A stretch of DNA of 64,000 nt from Nereocystis luetkeana (GCA_031213475.1 JARUPZ010000025.1:2182077-2246076), one strand, 5' to 3'; counted from the stretch's first letter, positions 25,201-35,755 are shown. Notes: generated by a model from the letters alone, not told the origin. Made by a program: numbers and translations.

Positions 25201-28200
25201 GAACACCCCCGCCGGGTGAGGGTGGTAAGGGTTGTACGCTCAACCCCATGGCAAGAGTCAAGGCCGGAACCGCACCCCGTGGTGAAAACGCCAACAAACA
25301 GCAAAGAAAAGGTGTTCGTCTTCGCGGACAGGAAAGGTCACCACACCTGCCCGGCGCGGCGAGTGAGCTACGTGCGACGAAGGTCCGGCAGAGGGAACTC
25401 ACCACGCCGCCGGATTCACTTCCTGGATGAGACTCTCCACGGTTCCGTAGCGCTCAGCGCGCAACCCACGGCAGTCGTCGAACATATATATGGAGGTGGG
25501 GCCATGGGGAGGAAGCAAGCGTGAACTATGGGTGAATCCCGAACGGCGTGAGAGAGCAAGGGCCCATTCAATCTCGGTGTGGAGCGAACGCCGGCGTTTT
25601 TCATGCAAAGGCTAGGGAGGAAATCGCGATTAAGGTGAGCAACACTGGCACGAAGCAGTCACCGGCACTGCTTCCGTCGCCTTTTTTGCGCACGTTGTGT
25701 CAAGCTTTAAGATTACGTTAGCAGTTTGATCTTACCCCAACCTCTGCGTACTTCTTCGTGGCGGCTCAAGTTGCACACCACCCCTGTCAGTCTCAAGCCT
25801 ACCGTTGCGCCTTCTCGTGCAGTGTCAAAGCAGCAGGTAGTGTACGGCAGGTCGTGCCAATTTTGCTCCAGCAGTGCGATATGGGTGTAGGTTTTGCCAT
25901 TTTAAGTGCCGGGTTAAATGTGCCTTGACTCGTGTTTCCCCTGCCACCACCGTCAGCCGGGTGTTCATGCTCCTAGAGGTTTCCACGCGATATAGTATCC
26001 TACTTGGCCACGGCGCCTGCAGTACTTTGTAAGTTTTGAGAATGGCGAATAGCTAATTGCCAGATTTCGTGCAGAAGACTTCGCGGTGGTGGAGGCGACC
26101 CTATGCTATCAACCTTCGCGGTAGTGGAATAGCCCCTCCACCAGTTGGGCGGGCGCCAAGCCGATGCAGACATACCGTTGAAACGGGACAGGTGTCGCTA
26201 TATCCACACGTACCGGGGGTCAGACACCTTGATTGATGCAAAACTGATAGAGCACGATGTCGTCGCGGATTTGGAAGGGGTATAGAACGTCGTTGTGCCT
26301 AGTTTGAGCAACAAGGCCGGCCACCTCCAGACGTACTGAAAACACAGCAAGTGAGACCCAGCTCGTTTTTCGTGTTTTCAAGGTTCGTGTTCTCGAGTGA
26401 GGGCCAGTACAGTTACAGTTCCGGTAGTTTTATTTCTGCATTTGGGCAAAATGACTCGTTCTTCCCACATTTATTTATTTGATACTTCCTCCCCACATTT
26501 GACATATCATGGGTGGCGACGCCGGCACCGGTGCCACATCAACACCAGAGAACCGCTCAGGGCCGTACGCGCGAAAGATGTAACCATCAAGACCAATAGC
26601 CGCGCTTTCGTCGGGAGCGGAGGCTCCGCAAGTGCCACTCGTTGCAAAAGCTTTGCTTGTTGAATCGCTGATGACCTTCAGTTTGAGCAGATAGTATGTA
26701 GAGCATTAAGCTGCTTTTAAACCACGGGGGGTGGAAGTGCTGTTGTTAATATCATCGATAGTTTCACGGGTTTGCCAGGGGGCATGAGATGGCGGTGGGA
26801 TCATAGAAAGACCACGACAATCACTGTTGGTAGCAGCACGAAGGTGGAAGGTGTATTAACTGCTGTGCACCCGACTTTCTTTGTCGGGACTTTTCATCGT
26901 CCAAAGGAGACGAACGCAAATTTAAAATGCGGTGGTTGAGTCGAGTTGAATGCGCCCGAGAAGAATATTACCAGGCGGGCTGCAATTCTAGCCCGCAATT
27001 GTGAATGTTGAGTGCGGGCGGTCCGAAGAATATTGTTCAGATTAAACCTTATCGTGTGCGATGCGTGCAGCATGTGCACCGCCTCAATATGCTTCAGGGA
27101 CAGATTCTGCCACAGCGTATAGGCAACGTGTTTACTCCGTTCATATTACGAGAGGATAGTTGTATTCTTGTGTTGGGCTTTCTGTCAAACAAGGTTTGGT
27201 TCACGTGTCTCGATTATTCCGCAAGAAATGTAGCATGCTGTCCTTGCAAAATACGTCCGACACTTGGGGCCGGTGCAAAACGTCTGAGAGCGGAATGCGT
27301 TTGAGCCATCCATGTGTGATAAACCTATTGGGGTTACATGTTACGAGGGGCTGCGGGAGCAGTGGGCGACGAAGACGGTTTCTGCCAAATGCCCCCAACG
27401 ACGATTTCACGAGCGAAACGAAAATACGTTTTGTTTGAGAAACTACTCGATGTTTTCAATGTATACAGATCAGGGGCAAAAGAAGATACGATGCGCACAT
27501 ACATCTGCCAACACCGGGTGGTGACATTTCATGTGCACGCTATTCCACCTGAACGTAGTTGATAAATCTTGACTTTACCCGTCGGGGCTAGCTGGTTACT
27601 CACGGTACGTGCCCGTGACGTTGTCATAAATAAATAAGCAAACCGAACGCGTCGCTGCGGAAAACCATCGTCTGACCTCTTGATTATCAATAGGAAACGC
27701 GAGAAGAAATAAGTGTACCTTTATAGAGAACATCAAGACAAACGTAGACAGCATGTGTTGTGGACAAGTCTAAACATACCACGTAATCGTAGGAAACTCG
27801 TCGTATTGTCGGCCACAAGCAGTATATCGATACAGGAGGCAAGTGGGTCTCCTCTTGGATGCCGTAGGGCGTGTGCGTTCACAGAGAAACGAAGGTAAAC
27901 CAAGAACGAAATGTTGCTGCATAACACCGCCAAGACCATAGCAGCACTCCGACGGTGACCAACTCGAGACAAGTTGAGCGGCGAAACCAGTCCCACGCGT
28001 TAGCTCACGATCGTTCGCTTTTGCAAATGTCGAGTGTGTGGAAATTGGGCTCGTACGGCATTCGCAATGAGTACTTGAAAAACACAACAAACTTAAGTTA
28101 CGGACAGAGGAAGCCTGTACCCATCGCTATACGATACTTTTTTTCGCCTATATGTACGTAGTCAAATACGAAGTGTGCTCGCTTTTCTCGCTAATTTTTG

Positions 28201-31200
28201 GCCCCTCGAGCTAAATTTATTTAATTGCCGGCTCCAGGTAAGACAATGAGCGTGCGGCTTTTTATATTACCGGATAGGCCGATATGTCGCTTCATAGCGG
28301 ACGTATCTATCACATACCAGGTATCAAAAATCAGATCACCTTTTAGTCATATCGTGCTGAAAGCCCCTATATATAACGATGTAGTACCATATGACATTAT
28401 ATATTTCGCATGCTCCGGCGAAAAACAACTTGACTAAGTACTACGAGATATCATAGTGGGTATCAGTGTAGGGTAGCCCTATACTGATACCAAGATCTAT
28501 TGCGAAAAAAAAATAATGCGGCGAGTTTTCGATATGAAACGGCAAGGTGCAGCGGACCTGAAGCTTTAAACGATCTCCACCAACAATGATCCAGCAAATC
28601 TTTGTGAGGGGAGATACAAAGATACATTCTCGTGTCAAGCGTGCATGGTTGTGTGTGTACAGCAGTGTACTGCGGTAGCAGGAGATAGGAAGGATGATTC
28701 CGAAATCGGGTGTTGTTGCAAAGCTCCAGAGAGAGTCACTGTTTTTTTGTCGGCAATAGTCCACAGCTCGGCGTATGTATGTAGTGTACAAAATACGACA
28801 GAGAGGACTGCGTGAACCCCTCGGTAGCTCGAAGATCCTTATTTCGATGGAATTCGGGTGAAGTGGCGGAAGATGAGGACGGCCGGATTCTCCAAGCGCA
28901 GGAGGGCAGGAACACATGCGTGTTTCGAAGATTTCGTCACAATGGACAAAATCTAAGAACGTTGCACAAAGGGAGCTCACAAAAGGTGATTTCGGAGTAT
29001 GTGAGACATACGTTGTTTTTGTAGTATGCGAGGTATATATATTCAACAAGTTGGTATTAGAGGCAATACTAAAATGAAAAAATATATGGGTCATCACGAT
29101 GCCTATATCTAATTATTAGATGTATATATATATATATATCGATACACGGGTCTACGTTTTGTCTCACCTCTAACCAAGGCGGTTGCGCGTAAGCAACATG
29201 GTCCGTGTGCAGCGGTAGGGCGTCAACCGTGAAGGCGAGTTGGCGATACAAGGTGTCGGAAGAAATGTCCCCCGTCGAGACGGCCCACAAGCCTTTGCTG
29301 TGCATCGAACCCATCAAGTATCCGCAAAACTTCAGCCCAAGTGTCTCGGTTCCGGCATCATCGATAGGGACCCCTCGCACTCGTGCGATCCCGTGTGAGC
29401 TAACGACATCCCTGAGTTGAGCCATCGCGGTTTTTGATGAGGACGATGATGCCGATGACGATTCATCATCTTCCTCCACTATGTCCTTGAACTCAAAGCT
29501 GGGCAGGCCATTTCCTGTGGTCGAGGATAGAACGCCTTTTCCCCACAGCACATGGTCTGGGTGTTTGACGTCGGTGCCCGTGCCTAGAGTCGGGCGGAGA
29601 GTGCGCGCTGTTTCCGAGAGACAGTGCTGCCGGAGCCGTGCGACTACCAGGGTGCATTCCTCTTCATTTCCCGACGTGTCGTCGTCGCCGTTCCAGCGCA
29701 GTCGGAGCACCTGTTGCGGCCTCTCGTTCGTGTCTTTGATGGGGTCGGCGTCAGGTGATGGCGCAGGCGACATCATTTCGAGTGACGCCTGCCTGAGCCG
29801 CGTGCCGTTGTCTATCTTGGATGTGTCGATCTGTTTACATCCATATCAGTGGTAAATAGGTCAAGAATTGGGAGGGGGGGGGGGGGCACGTGATACAGGG
29901 ATTGACGTGGTGGTTTAGTTTGCCGTTCCGATGACCGCGACGTCGGGATGAAGGCGAGTCATGCGACTTGTTTGCTGTTGTTGTAGAGATGAGGTTTTGC
30001 TTCTGCCGACGATTATGCTGCTAGCTGCCCCACTATGGGTTGGTCATTAATGTTGCTGGCGTATACGAAACCCGGCGAAAAAGGACATGATCGCTACACC
30101 CCCCCCCCAAGGTAGAAAAGAAGAAATACAAATATATTTACGAAGTGGTGTTGAACCGGACGATCACGGAGGAGTACTTAGAAATACGAGCTTAAGCGTT
30201 TAAACCTTTGCATCTAGAGGAAACCCTGCCGAGGTATGCCGTAAAGTTGGCACCAATGCACAGGTTCTAGTGCGCGTTTGGGATGGGATGGCGGGAAAGT
30301 TGGGGTTCCTGCAGGGGTGAGGCTTAAACCTCATACTTGACGTGGAAAACCAAACGGCACGAGTGTTCTTTTGTGTTCCCCACTCAAAGCGCGCTAGATG
30401 CATTGTGAATTTCTGGCCACCCTGTAGCCTCGGCCCAAGGGACCAATCAACGACTCGATACTCATAATCCTTTCTGCTATTTTTAACCTCGTACCGTCTC
30501 AGTTTTATCTCGGCATTGAACCGGGTTTTTAATTCAACGGTGTCAATTATTACGGGGGAACATAGTTAATAGGACCAAATATTGTTAGTAAAAATGGTGA
30601 AATATATAGGTATTTATGTATACCATAGGTCCTATTAACTATGGTCCCCCGTAATAGTCTACACAGCGTCCGTTGTAAGCTTGCAAGGGTGAGAAACTAG
30701 TATACGTTGCGCTTCGTGTGATCCTGGCGTTGAACATCGTGTTCTAGCCAAGGGCATCAGTCAGTCCATCCATAGTCCGGCGTGAGTATGAAGGATAGAC
30801 AAATAGCACTTCGTGTCGTCTTGGACTCCTGCAAGACCGAAAAGTCTCACCTAATTGCCGCAAGACGTAAATTTTCTAGCTGCTATGTTCACTGTCGACA
30901 CGTAGCATTAGTTTTTCGTCACCTTGAGATTAGCTTCGCACCCTGTCACTGGTATGCGACGTGTAGGTTGTTTTTTTTCCGCTTCGCTGTCTCGCGTCTA
31001 CACCGTACCTTCCGCTGCTTGGTGTTGACGTGGAAGGACCCATCGCAGTGGTCACGCATCCACTTTAGCGAAAATTCGCTCTCGTGGCCGTCCGCCCAGG
31101 ACAGCTTCACTCTCTGCCCACCCTCGAGGATCACAGCCTCCGAAACCCCACTCAAGCCGCCGTCTGTGAAGCGTTTCCAGGCGTGAGCACCAACATCGTT

Positions 31201-31236
31201 AGGCGAGCGTGTCGTCTGTGCAGTTGCGTGCGCCAT
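16165..31236 (-). CDS. Trimethyllysine/gamma-butyrobetaine dioxygenase family gene (6 exons)
   Basis: Joined exons are 31236-31009, 29830-29168, 19830-19621, 19175-19075, 17734-17641 and 16245-16165, giving 458 residues. All introns start GT and end AG. The product is predicted to be an Fe(II)/2-oxoglutarate dioxygenase of carnitine biosynthesis, hydroxylating trimethyllysine or gamma-butyrobetaine. The N-terminal domain has WADGHESEF and KWMRDHC. The catalytic domain has the HTD iron motif (H284, D286), VDGFAVAERLRKEHPEAF, EPGDTVIFNNHRALHGRESF (distal iron ligand H426) and a C-terminal RRMVGCYIGKDE. The last part resembles trimethyllysine dioxygenase more than gamma-butyrobetaine dioxygenase. 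An acidic Ser-rich insert (EEDDESSSASSSSS) precedes the catalytic domain. The N-terminal zinc site is incomplete: only C64 of the usual Cys cluster is evident. The start ATG at 31236 has an in-frame stop ten codons upstream. No clear organelle-targeting peptide was seen. Confidence 0.85.
16993..17085. mobile_element. MITE (family M1) in intron 5, degenerate
   Basis: Begins TTACGGGGGAC and ends as its inverse, ACTATGGTCCCCGGTAA. It is flanked by TA on the left and matches the inverted-repeat element at 30547-30656. Non-coding, about 90 bases. Confidence 0.7.
17641..17734 (-). CDS. Dioxygenase exon 5 (distal iron ligand)
   Basis: Acceptor CTCTTTTTACAG; the first base completes the Arg codon split with exon 4. 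Encodes EPGDTVIFNNHRALHGRESF, with the HGR motif carrying iron ligand H426. The donor AAG/GTGCCC is weak. Reading past it gives sequence unlike the family, supporting splicing to exon 6. Confidence 0.85.
19075..19175 (-). CDS. Dioxygenase exon 4
   Basis: Encodes LRHNDTYRAPLDYL then SNDDVDRFYKHHKTLIGIL, matching the family's 'R-Y-N-N-x-D-R ... W-Y-x-A-x-x-x-L' segment between the substrate region and the distal histidine. Acceptor CCCTCCAAG, donor CTCAG/GTGTGA (phase 2). The exon is too short to stand out by frame length alone. Confidence 0.8.
19621..19830 (-). CDS. Dioxygenase exon 3
   Basis: Seventy codons, phase 0 at both ends. Acceptor TCCCATGCAG, donor GTTCAG/GTACAG. Encodes LLSCQTKALEGGASTYVDGF and RLRKEHPEAFDFLTNTPI, the double-stranded beta-helix part following the HTD motif. 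Confidence 0.9.
20336..20803 (-). repeat. 234-bp tandem duplication within intron 2
   Basis: Two near-identical units (about 20347-20580 and 20581-20814), differing at only a handful of bases. The period is 234, divisible by three. The minus strand stays open through both (169 codons), giving a 78-residue repeat with FFRLGPVSSMPTVTFTSRG and RPSRCFKCRVQEQN. It lies inside intron 2 of the dioxygenase on the same strand. I do not recognise the peptide; whether it is coding is unknown. Confidence 0.75.
21125..21150 (+). repeat. Poly-C tract (about 26 C)
   Basis: The longest of many C/G homopolymers in the window, inside intron 2. Confidence 0.9.
21230..21834. other. Long minus-strand frame in intron 2, not called
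   Basis: Plus strand is purine-rich, so the complementary frame is long (up to 249 codons to 21979) and Leu/Ser/Phe-rich. No domain or splice support seen, and it runs into a MITE. Confidence 0.35.
21838..22077. mobile_element. MITE (family M2), ~240 bp, in intron 2
   Basis: Terminal inverted repeats of about 35 bases: TCATTCTTATCGGAGATC on the left and its inverse, CTCCGATAAGAATGA, on the right, each followed inward by a T-rich, TTTCCAAA-containing block. Possible TTA-type flanks (TTAGGG left, CCTTAA right). No coding capacity. Confidence 0.8.
22330..24855. other. Intron 2 segment rich in TACCTGGTA/TACCAGGTA motifs
   Basis: Short copies such as GTACCAGGTAC, TACCTGGTATGTATG and ACTGGTACCAAGTAC recur across this stretch, several as local palindromes. 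Long frames exist on the minus strand (e.g. 24475-23705) but have no recognised domain. Treated as intronic. Confidence 0.4.
24860..25108 (-). pseudogene. LINE endonuclease-like fragment in intron 2
   Basis: Encodes GVDFICVQEHRT, resembling the 'D-I-x-x-L-Q-E-T/H' active-site box of APE-type LINE endonucleases. The rest of the domain is not evident, so only a relic is proposed. Confidence 0.35.
25405..25890 (-). other. Coding-like remnants in intron 2, unidentified
   Basis: Two minus-strand stretches look protein-coding. One, near 25890-25730, contains LPYTTCCFDTAREGATVGLR. The other, 25608-25405, contains YMFDDCRGLRAERYGTVESL and ends at a good donor, GGCGTG/GTGAGT. Neither continues the dioxygenase, because its exons 2 and 3 join in phase without them. 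They may belong to the endonuclease-like relic at 24860-25108 or to a nested gene. Confidence 0.3.
25900..29167. other. Rest of intron 2, no gene seen
   Basis: A minus-strand frame at 29097-28441 has no recognisable domain. A (TA)n run lies at about 29127-29138. Confidence 0.5.
29168..29830 (-). CDS. Dioxygenase exon 2 (domain junction and HTD motif)
   Basis: 221 codons, phase 0. Acceptor GATGTAAACAG, donor TTAGAG/GTGAGA. It holds the end of the N-terminal domain, an acidic Ser-rich linker, the start of the catalytic fold (DVVSSHGIARVRGVPIDDAG) and the iron-binding LPLHTDHVAY. Confidence 0.9.
29869..29886 (+). repeat. Poly-G tract in intron 1
   Basis: A run of about 16-17 G in intron 1 of the dioxygenase. 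Confidence 0.8.
30547..30656. mobile_element. MITE (family M1) in intron 1, well preserved
   Basis: About 108 bases with near-perfect terminal inverted repeats of about 28 bases (TTACGGGGGAACATAGTTAA on the left; its inverse on the right), bounded by TA on both sides. TA duplication and short TIRs suggest a Tc1/mariner-type mobiliser (inference). Confidence 0.85.
31009..31236 (-). CDS. Dioxygenase exon 1 (start)
   Basis: 76 codons from ATG at 31236, donor GGAAG/GTACGG. Encodes ILEGGQRVKLSWADGHESEF and KWMRDHC of the family's N-terminal domain. An in-frame TAA lies ten codons upstream, so this ATG is the best start unless an upstream exon exists. Confidence 0.8.
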
Positions 31237-31239
31237 GCT

Positions 31240-32860
31240 CTGTGCCGTGCGCTGTCGTGGGGGTTAGACGGTCTACTCGGGTGTACAGCAGCTCCAGCCA
31301 AGCGTGTGGCACTCCGATGCTCGTCAGCACAACCCTGTGGAAACGTGGTTACGGCAGCCAGTTGAGCGGTCAGTACCGCGGATACGTGTCCTAGTGGATG
31401 GAGGTTTTCCTCCTCAAATGAGCCCAACACGAAACCATCAAGTCGGAAGAACGCAAACTCAAAGTCCATCTACACGAGTTGTAAAGAGATCCCACTTGAT
31501 TTCTCGCGACAAATACTCGTACACACAACGGAGTATCTACAGGCCGATCGTCTATGCACTGGAAAGGCATCCACCTTGTTGATGTTCTGGGGAGGGCAGC
31601 TTGGAGTGTATGCAACAAAATACGAGAATACGTTCCTGTATTGTAGTTTGAAATTCGGGTTGGAAAACGAGTTCGTGCGAACACGTACTTACTTGTCATA
31701 CAACCAGTAGAACCATAACGTAAAGACAAGTACCATACGTGGGTAGAAAGTGGATCGGTGGCAGTATGAGGAAACACGGAGGAAGGATGAGGGAGGGAGG
31801 AGGGGATGAGGAAAAAGAGAGGGCAGGAGACGGGATAGGGGAGGGGGGGGGAGAAGATATAAAATGGGGATGAGGGAAGGGGTACGAAATGAGACGGCAG
31901 CGAGGAAACATGATGGTAGAAGCAGTCAAAGTAGTCGTAGCAACAGCAGTAGCTTAGTATATTAGAGAGGAAATTGTAGTACTTGTAGTACGGGGGAACA
32001 TGGCTATCTTGACCAAATCTAGATATGTTAATATAGACTTACCCACTCCTTGAATTCGTCCGCTCTAGATTTGTATCCTTGAAAATCCGCAGTACGAGCG
32101 ATCGCAGTATCGCCCACAGACCGCAAGGGTGCGTTTCGGATGCAATCCTCGATTTAACGTCTGGTCTTTCCTCTTTGTTTTTTAAAGATACATACCCAGG
32201 GGAAAAGATACGCGGTATATAATACAAATAAAAGTCGAAGTAAACCAGGTAGTGTTAGATCGAAAACTGAATCAAAACTCATCTTAGCAAGCTTCGTGTG
32301 ACGACTCGATCGCGCTATCTACGTGGTGTGTAGGTTCCCGGAATCGTCTACCACGTATGATATAAACAAGGCGCTGGTTCAGGTACCGTATGTTCTCTGT
32401 AGGTACTGCAGTGTGGAGTCGGCACAGGTCCAACCCAGGTGGGGTGCCCGGGCTCATGCTACTCCTACCTTGACGCACGTGCGGTGACTGAACATCGTAT
32501 ATGCTTGATATGGTAGAAGGTCTGCTCTTCTATATACAACGGTCTATATTTCAGGTATATCGACCGAATACACCTGGGGCACCTTATTATGCGACTACTT
32601 CTGTATGGCTCTTTCTGCCTGTACATAAAAAAAAAACACAGTTTTGTCATCACGTATGCCACCAAGTCACTTTTGTATCAACGCCCACCAGATGAAACAC
32701 CAATGCCATGTACCGGGTAAGGCGTATAGGTCGTAGACCTCGAGGCACGCATGCAATGAAGTAGGGATACAACTCTCGAAAAGTCGCGCAATAATGGATT
32801 ATCCAGACTAAATCTCGGGTTGATAGAGGTCCGCAGAATGGACCTCGTAGACCTCTCCCA
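31240..32860. other. 5' flank of the dioxygenase gene
   Basis: No gene seen. Contains a purine-rich low-complexity patch (31770-31880, GGGATGAGG-type units) and a one-ended M1 MITE relic (TACGGGGGAACATGGCTA at 31989). Core promoter not identifiable. Confidence 0.45.
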
Positions 32861-32869
32861 TCTAGCCGA

Positions 32870-33180
32870 CAACTTGTACTACCGTGGCGAGGGCCGTCTA
32901 CTTTTTCGTTCTTCCCAATATCGTGGGTTCGAGTCTCACTGATACGACCCGTCAGGATGTTGTCTTGCATCAAAAATGATCATTAGCGGAAAGCGCGAGA
33001 GCGCCAGTAAGCAACATTCGGTGAAACGTAACGAGCAGTGGGAACGCTGAACCCTATGCGCGATACAAATGAATACCCGTGCTTGGGGGGGGGGGAACAG
33101 ACGTCACCTGCCTGTGACCGCAGCTTGTCAAAAATATCTTACAGGGTGAAACCTCTTACGAGGTAAGCTGGAAAATACAA
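32870..33180 (+). mobile_element. tRNA-derived SINE-like copy S1
   Basis: A B-box GTGGGTTCGAGTCTCAC (about 32927-32943) forms a T-arm-like hairpin. It is followed by a body with GCGGAAAGCGCGAGAGCG, GAGCAGTGGGAACGCTGAAC, a G run and TGTGACCGCAGCTTGTC. The body matches S2 and S3 and, more distantly, the SINEs at 57 and 62 kb. Confidence 0.6.
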
Positions 33181-33189
33181 GAAATTATG

Positions 33190-34185
33190 AAAAAAACATA
33201 CGCGCATCATCACTTTTGCTACCAGCTCAAGGCCACGCTGGCACCCGAGACTCTCTCTGTCCCCGGGTTGCGGTTACTCCAGTCTGTAGATGTTTCATCG
33301 GAACCGAAAAATCTCCGTTATTTTGACGTTCTGCGTGTAGAACTCTGGCTGGTTCGCGTTGAACGAAAAGCAACGGTGGCTTGATAGAGGTTCACCACAG
33401 CAGCTTGTGTTCCTTTCGAGATGGATTTCGTGCAGGTCCTCAACGGAGGCCTACACCTCGACTTAGAGGTACCGCAATGGTCTAAGTTTGAGGTGCACAA
33501 TATTAGACCAAACACAACCCCCAAACAAATGTTTGCAACCTGCGGACAGCTACAGCTGCTCCCAGGAAACAGCAGCCGGCGAAACCGAGGAGTGATCCTG
33601 ATGGTGTGTGTGAGAGTGTTGGGTGCGCCAGACGGCAGTCGTAGGCAGCGAAAAACTAAGCAAGAGTTATTCTCGTGTACTCGACGTTGCGAGCATGTAG
33701 CAAAAAAGCTCGCGTAAACGCTGAAAGGCTCATTTGACGCAAGGGAGCATAGAAGCTAAATTGCTAATTCACCGAAACAAAATGGTCTTCATTCAATTGC
33801 TGTTCTCCAGGCGGATGATATATATCCTTGGTAGTCGTCGTCGAAGATGCTGCGTAAGGAAAAACTGCGTTCGCATGATGGATGATACGTGTTTTGTCCC
33901 AACCAAGTGCACAAAAGGGCAAAAACGATAGGATTCATAATGGATTTGCATTGTGTAATCTACTACAAAATACAGATGATCTTGGTGCCGAATCCCTCGC
34001 TCTAATTTCTGATCTTATGTATGTACCATTTGCATTCACCTGTTTAAAACCGCAGTCCTTCTTTGGACACAAACTGTGTAGAACTAGAGTGGTTTATCCT
34101 GCGGTTCTAACAGCCTACGCTCGGGTACTTGACGACTCGTTCACGAGGGCGCTAGCGTCCCCCAATATAACACGTAGGAGGTTAT
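33190..34185. other. No gene seen
   Basis: Plus-strand frames at 33421-33717 and 33882-34277 have no recognisable domain, and the second runs into a SINE copy. Confidence 0.45.
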
Positions 34186-34189
34186 ACTC

Positions 34190-34445
34190 TCAACAAACTG
34201 ATGAACATACGGTGGTTTCAGGAAGCTGTCCCCTCTCCCCCTTCCATCGGCACGTGCCTTCATTTCACCGAGCTTAGGGTTCAGCATACTCACTGTCCAC
34301 CTACTTATTCTCACGGAATGTGTCAGTTCACGCTCACGCGCTTCCCGTTTCTTTTTCAAGCAAGAAACCGTCCATTCGAGCACGTACGAGTAAGAACTCG
34401 GTGCGACTTGAACCATCGAAGTTGATTTTAATGAAGCGCGTGAGC
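34190..34445 (-). mobile_element. SINE-like copy S2
   Basis: On the minus strand a B-box-like GATGGTTCAAGTCGCACCGA is followed by GGAAGCGCGTGAGCG, ATGCTGAACCCTAAG, AAGGCACGTGCC and TATAACCTCCTACG blocks, in the same order as S3. Confidence 0.55.
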
Positions 34446-35459
34446 CCGAAGCGCGGGCCTTTCTTTTTTCTCCCGAGGAGAAAACAGCCTCTTCATAACG
34501 AGTCGTATACCAGGGTAGGGTGCCTTGTTTCGAGTTTCTCTTTATTATGTGTGTGGGTGTATGTTATCAGAAGTCAACACTTTTTTCAACCACATTTGTC
34601 GATCGCGCTTAACCCACACGGCACAGATTCCAATCCTGGCGGTCTCTAAGCACGCACACATACACAAACGAAACCTTCTCGCGCTCGTGCGGTGGTATGT
34701 CGTTCACAGTTGGTCGAGGCAGGTGCGGCAACGTGTGTAGGCGCATGGCTGGGGCATAAAGATGGGGCATAGAAAAAAAACAAAACAAAACCAACGACCG
34801 AATCATGACGGTTTTTGTTTGTTGAGTTCCACCTAAAGAAAGCCAACTCTATGAAGACTCGGTAGGAAATCTGCGCCTGCCCACAGCAGTGTTCGGGCCA
34901 TGCCCCCAAGACATGCTGCAGGTGGTGTTGTCAGGTCCGCCTTCCTACTGACGAGGGAACCGAGAAGCAGGAGCAGATCTTCCGTAGATGTTGTACAGCA
35001 GAAATAGTGATGACACCGCTACGAGAAGCTCTGTTGGACACAGGTAAGGTTGTAGCCTTTTCATGAGTGCAGGACCAGGGAACACGCAACAAAAATTGGG
35101 TACGGCGTGTACAAAGGGTTCAAGCCCGAAACCGACACTAGTCGAGCGTACGACGACGCTTAGGGTGTGTCTTAAGTCCCATCACAGAGCGTGGAAACGA
35201 GTGGAATCGAACGAGGCTGTTCGTGGTGGCACGTGCCGTTCCTAACTGAAGAAACGCGTTTAGGTCCATGCAGAATCCAGGGCATCGCCAGCCGAATCGG
35301 CATAAACGAAAATTTATTGACACGCCAAAGCAAATTTGGGTCAATCTGCTACTTGTTCCCGTTCAGTCGGGCATTCGGTCGTCCCAAACAAGAAAATGAG
35401 GTGCAACGCTTCTTCTTCCTCTTTCTTTCTACAATAGATACACTGTTTGCTGCACCTGG

Positions 35460-35755
35460 TCCCCGGTGGCTTGGTAGGTGGTCCGCGCGCCTATCAAGAT
35501 CAATCTCGAGGGTCTCACCGAGTGCACGCTCATTGTTTTTCTTTCTTGCATATAGAAATCGATGAGCGGAAAGCGCGAGAGCGTGAGTTAGCTACATTCG
35601 ATGAAAATCGACGAGCAGTGGGAATGCTGAACCCTTTGCGAAACTAAAGATAAAGACACGTACCAGGGGGGGGAAGGGTAGACACCTGTGACCACGGCTT
35701 GTCCAGAAGATCGCCGAGGGTAAAACCCCATACGACGTAGGGTGGAAAGTAACAG
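35460..35755 (+). mobile_element. SINE-like copy S3
   Basis: An A-box-like TGGCTTGGTAGGTGGTC and a weak B-box-like GAGGGTCTCACCGAG precede the body GCGGAAAGCGCGAGAGCGTG, ATTCGATGAAAATCGACGAG, ACACGTACCAGGGG and GTAAAACCCCATACGACG. Closest to S1. Confidence 0.55.

Noticed and set aside
25399..25608. Possible extra exon of the dioxygenase inside intron 2
   Set aside because: Exons 2 and 3 join in phase 0 into uninterrupted family sequence (PPWLE then LLSCQTK), so an extra exon would break the fold.
28441..29097. 218-codon minus-strand frame as a gene
   Set aside because: It lies in intron 2, has no recognised domain, and its upstream end overlaps sequence just beyond the exon 2 donor.
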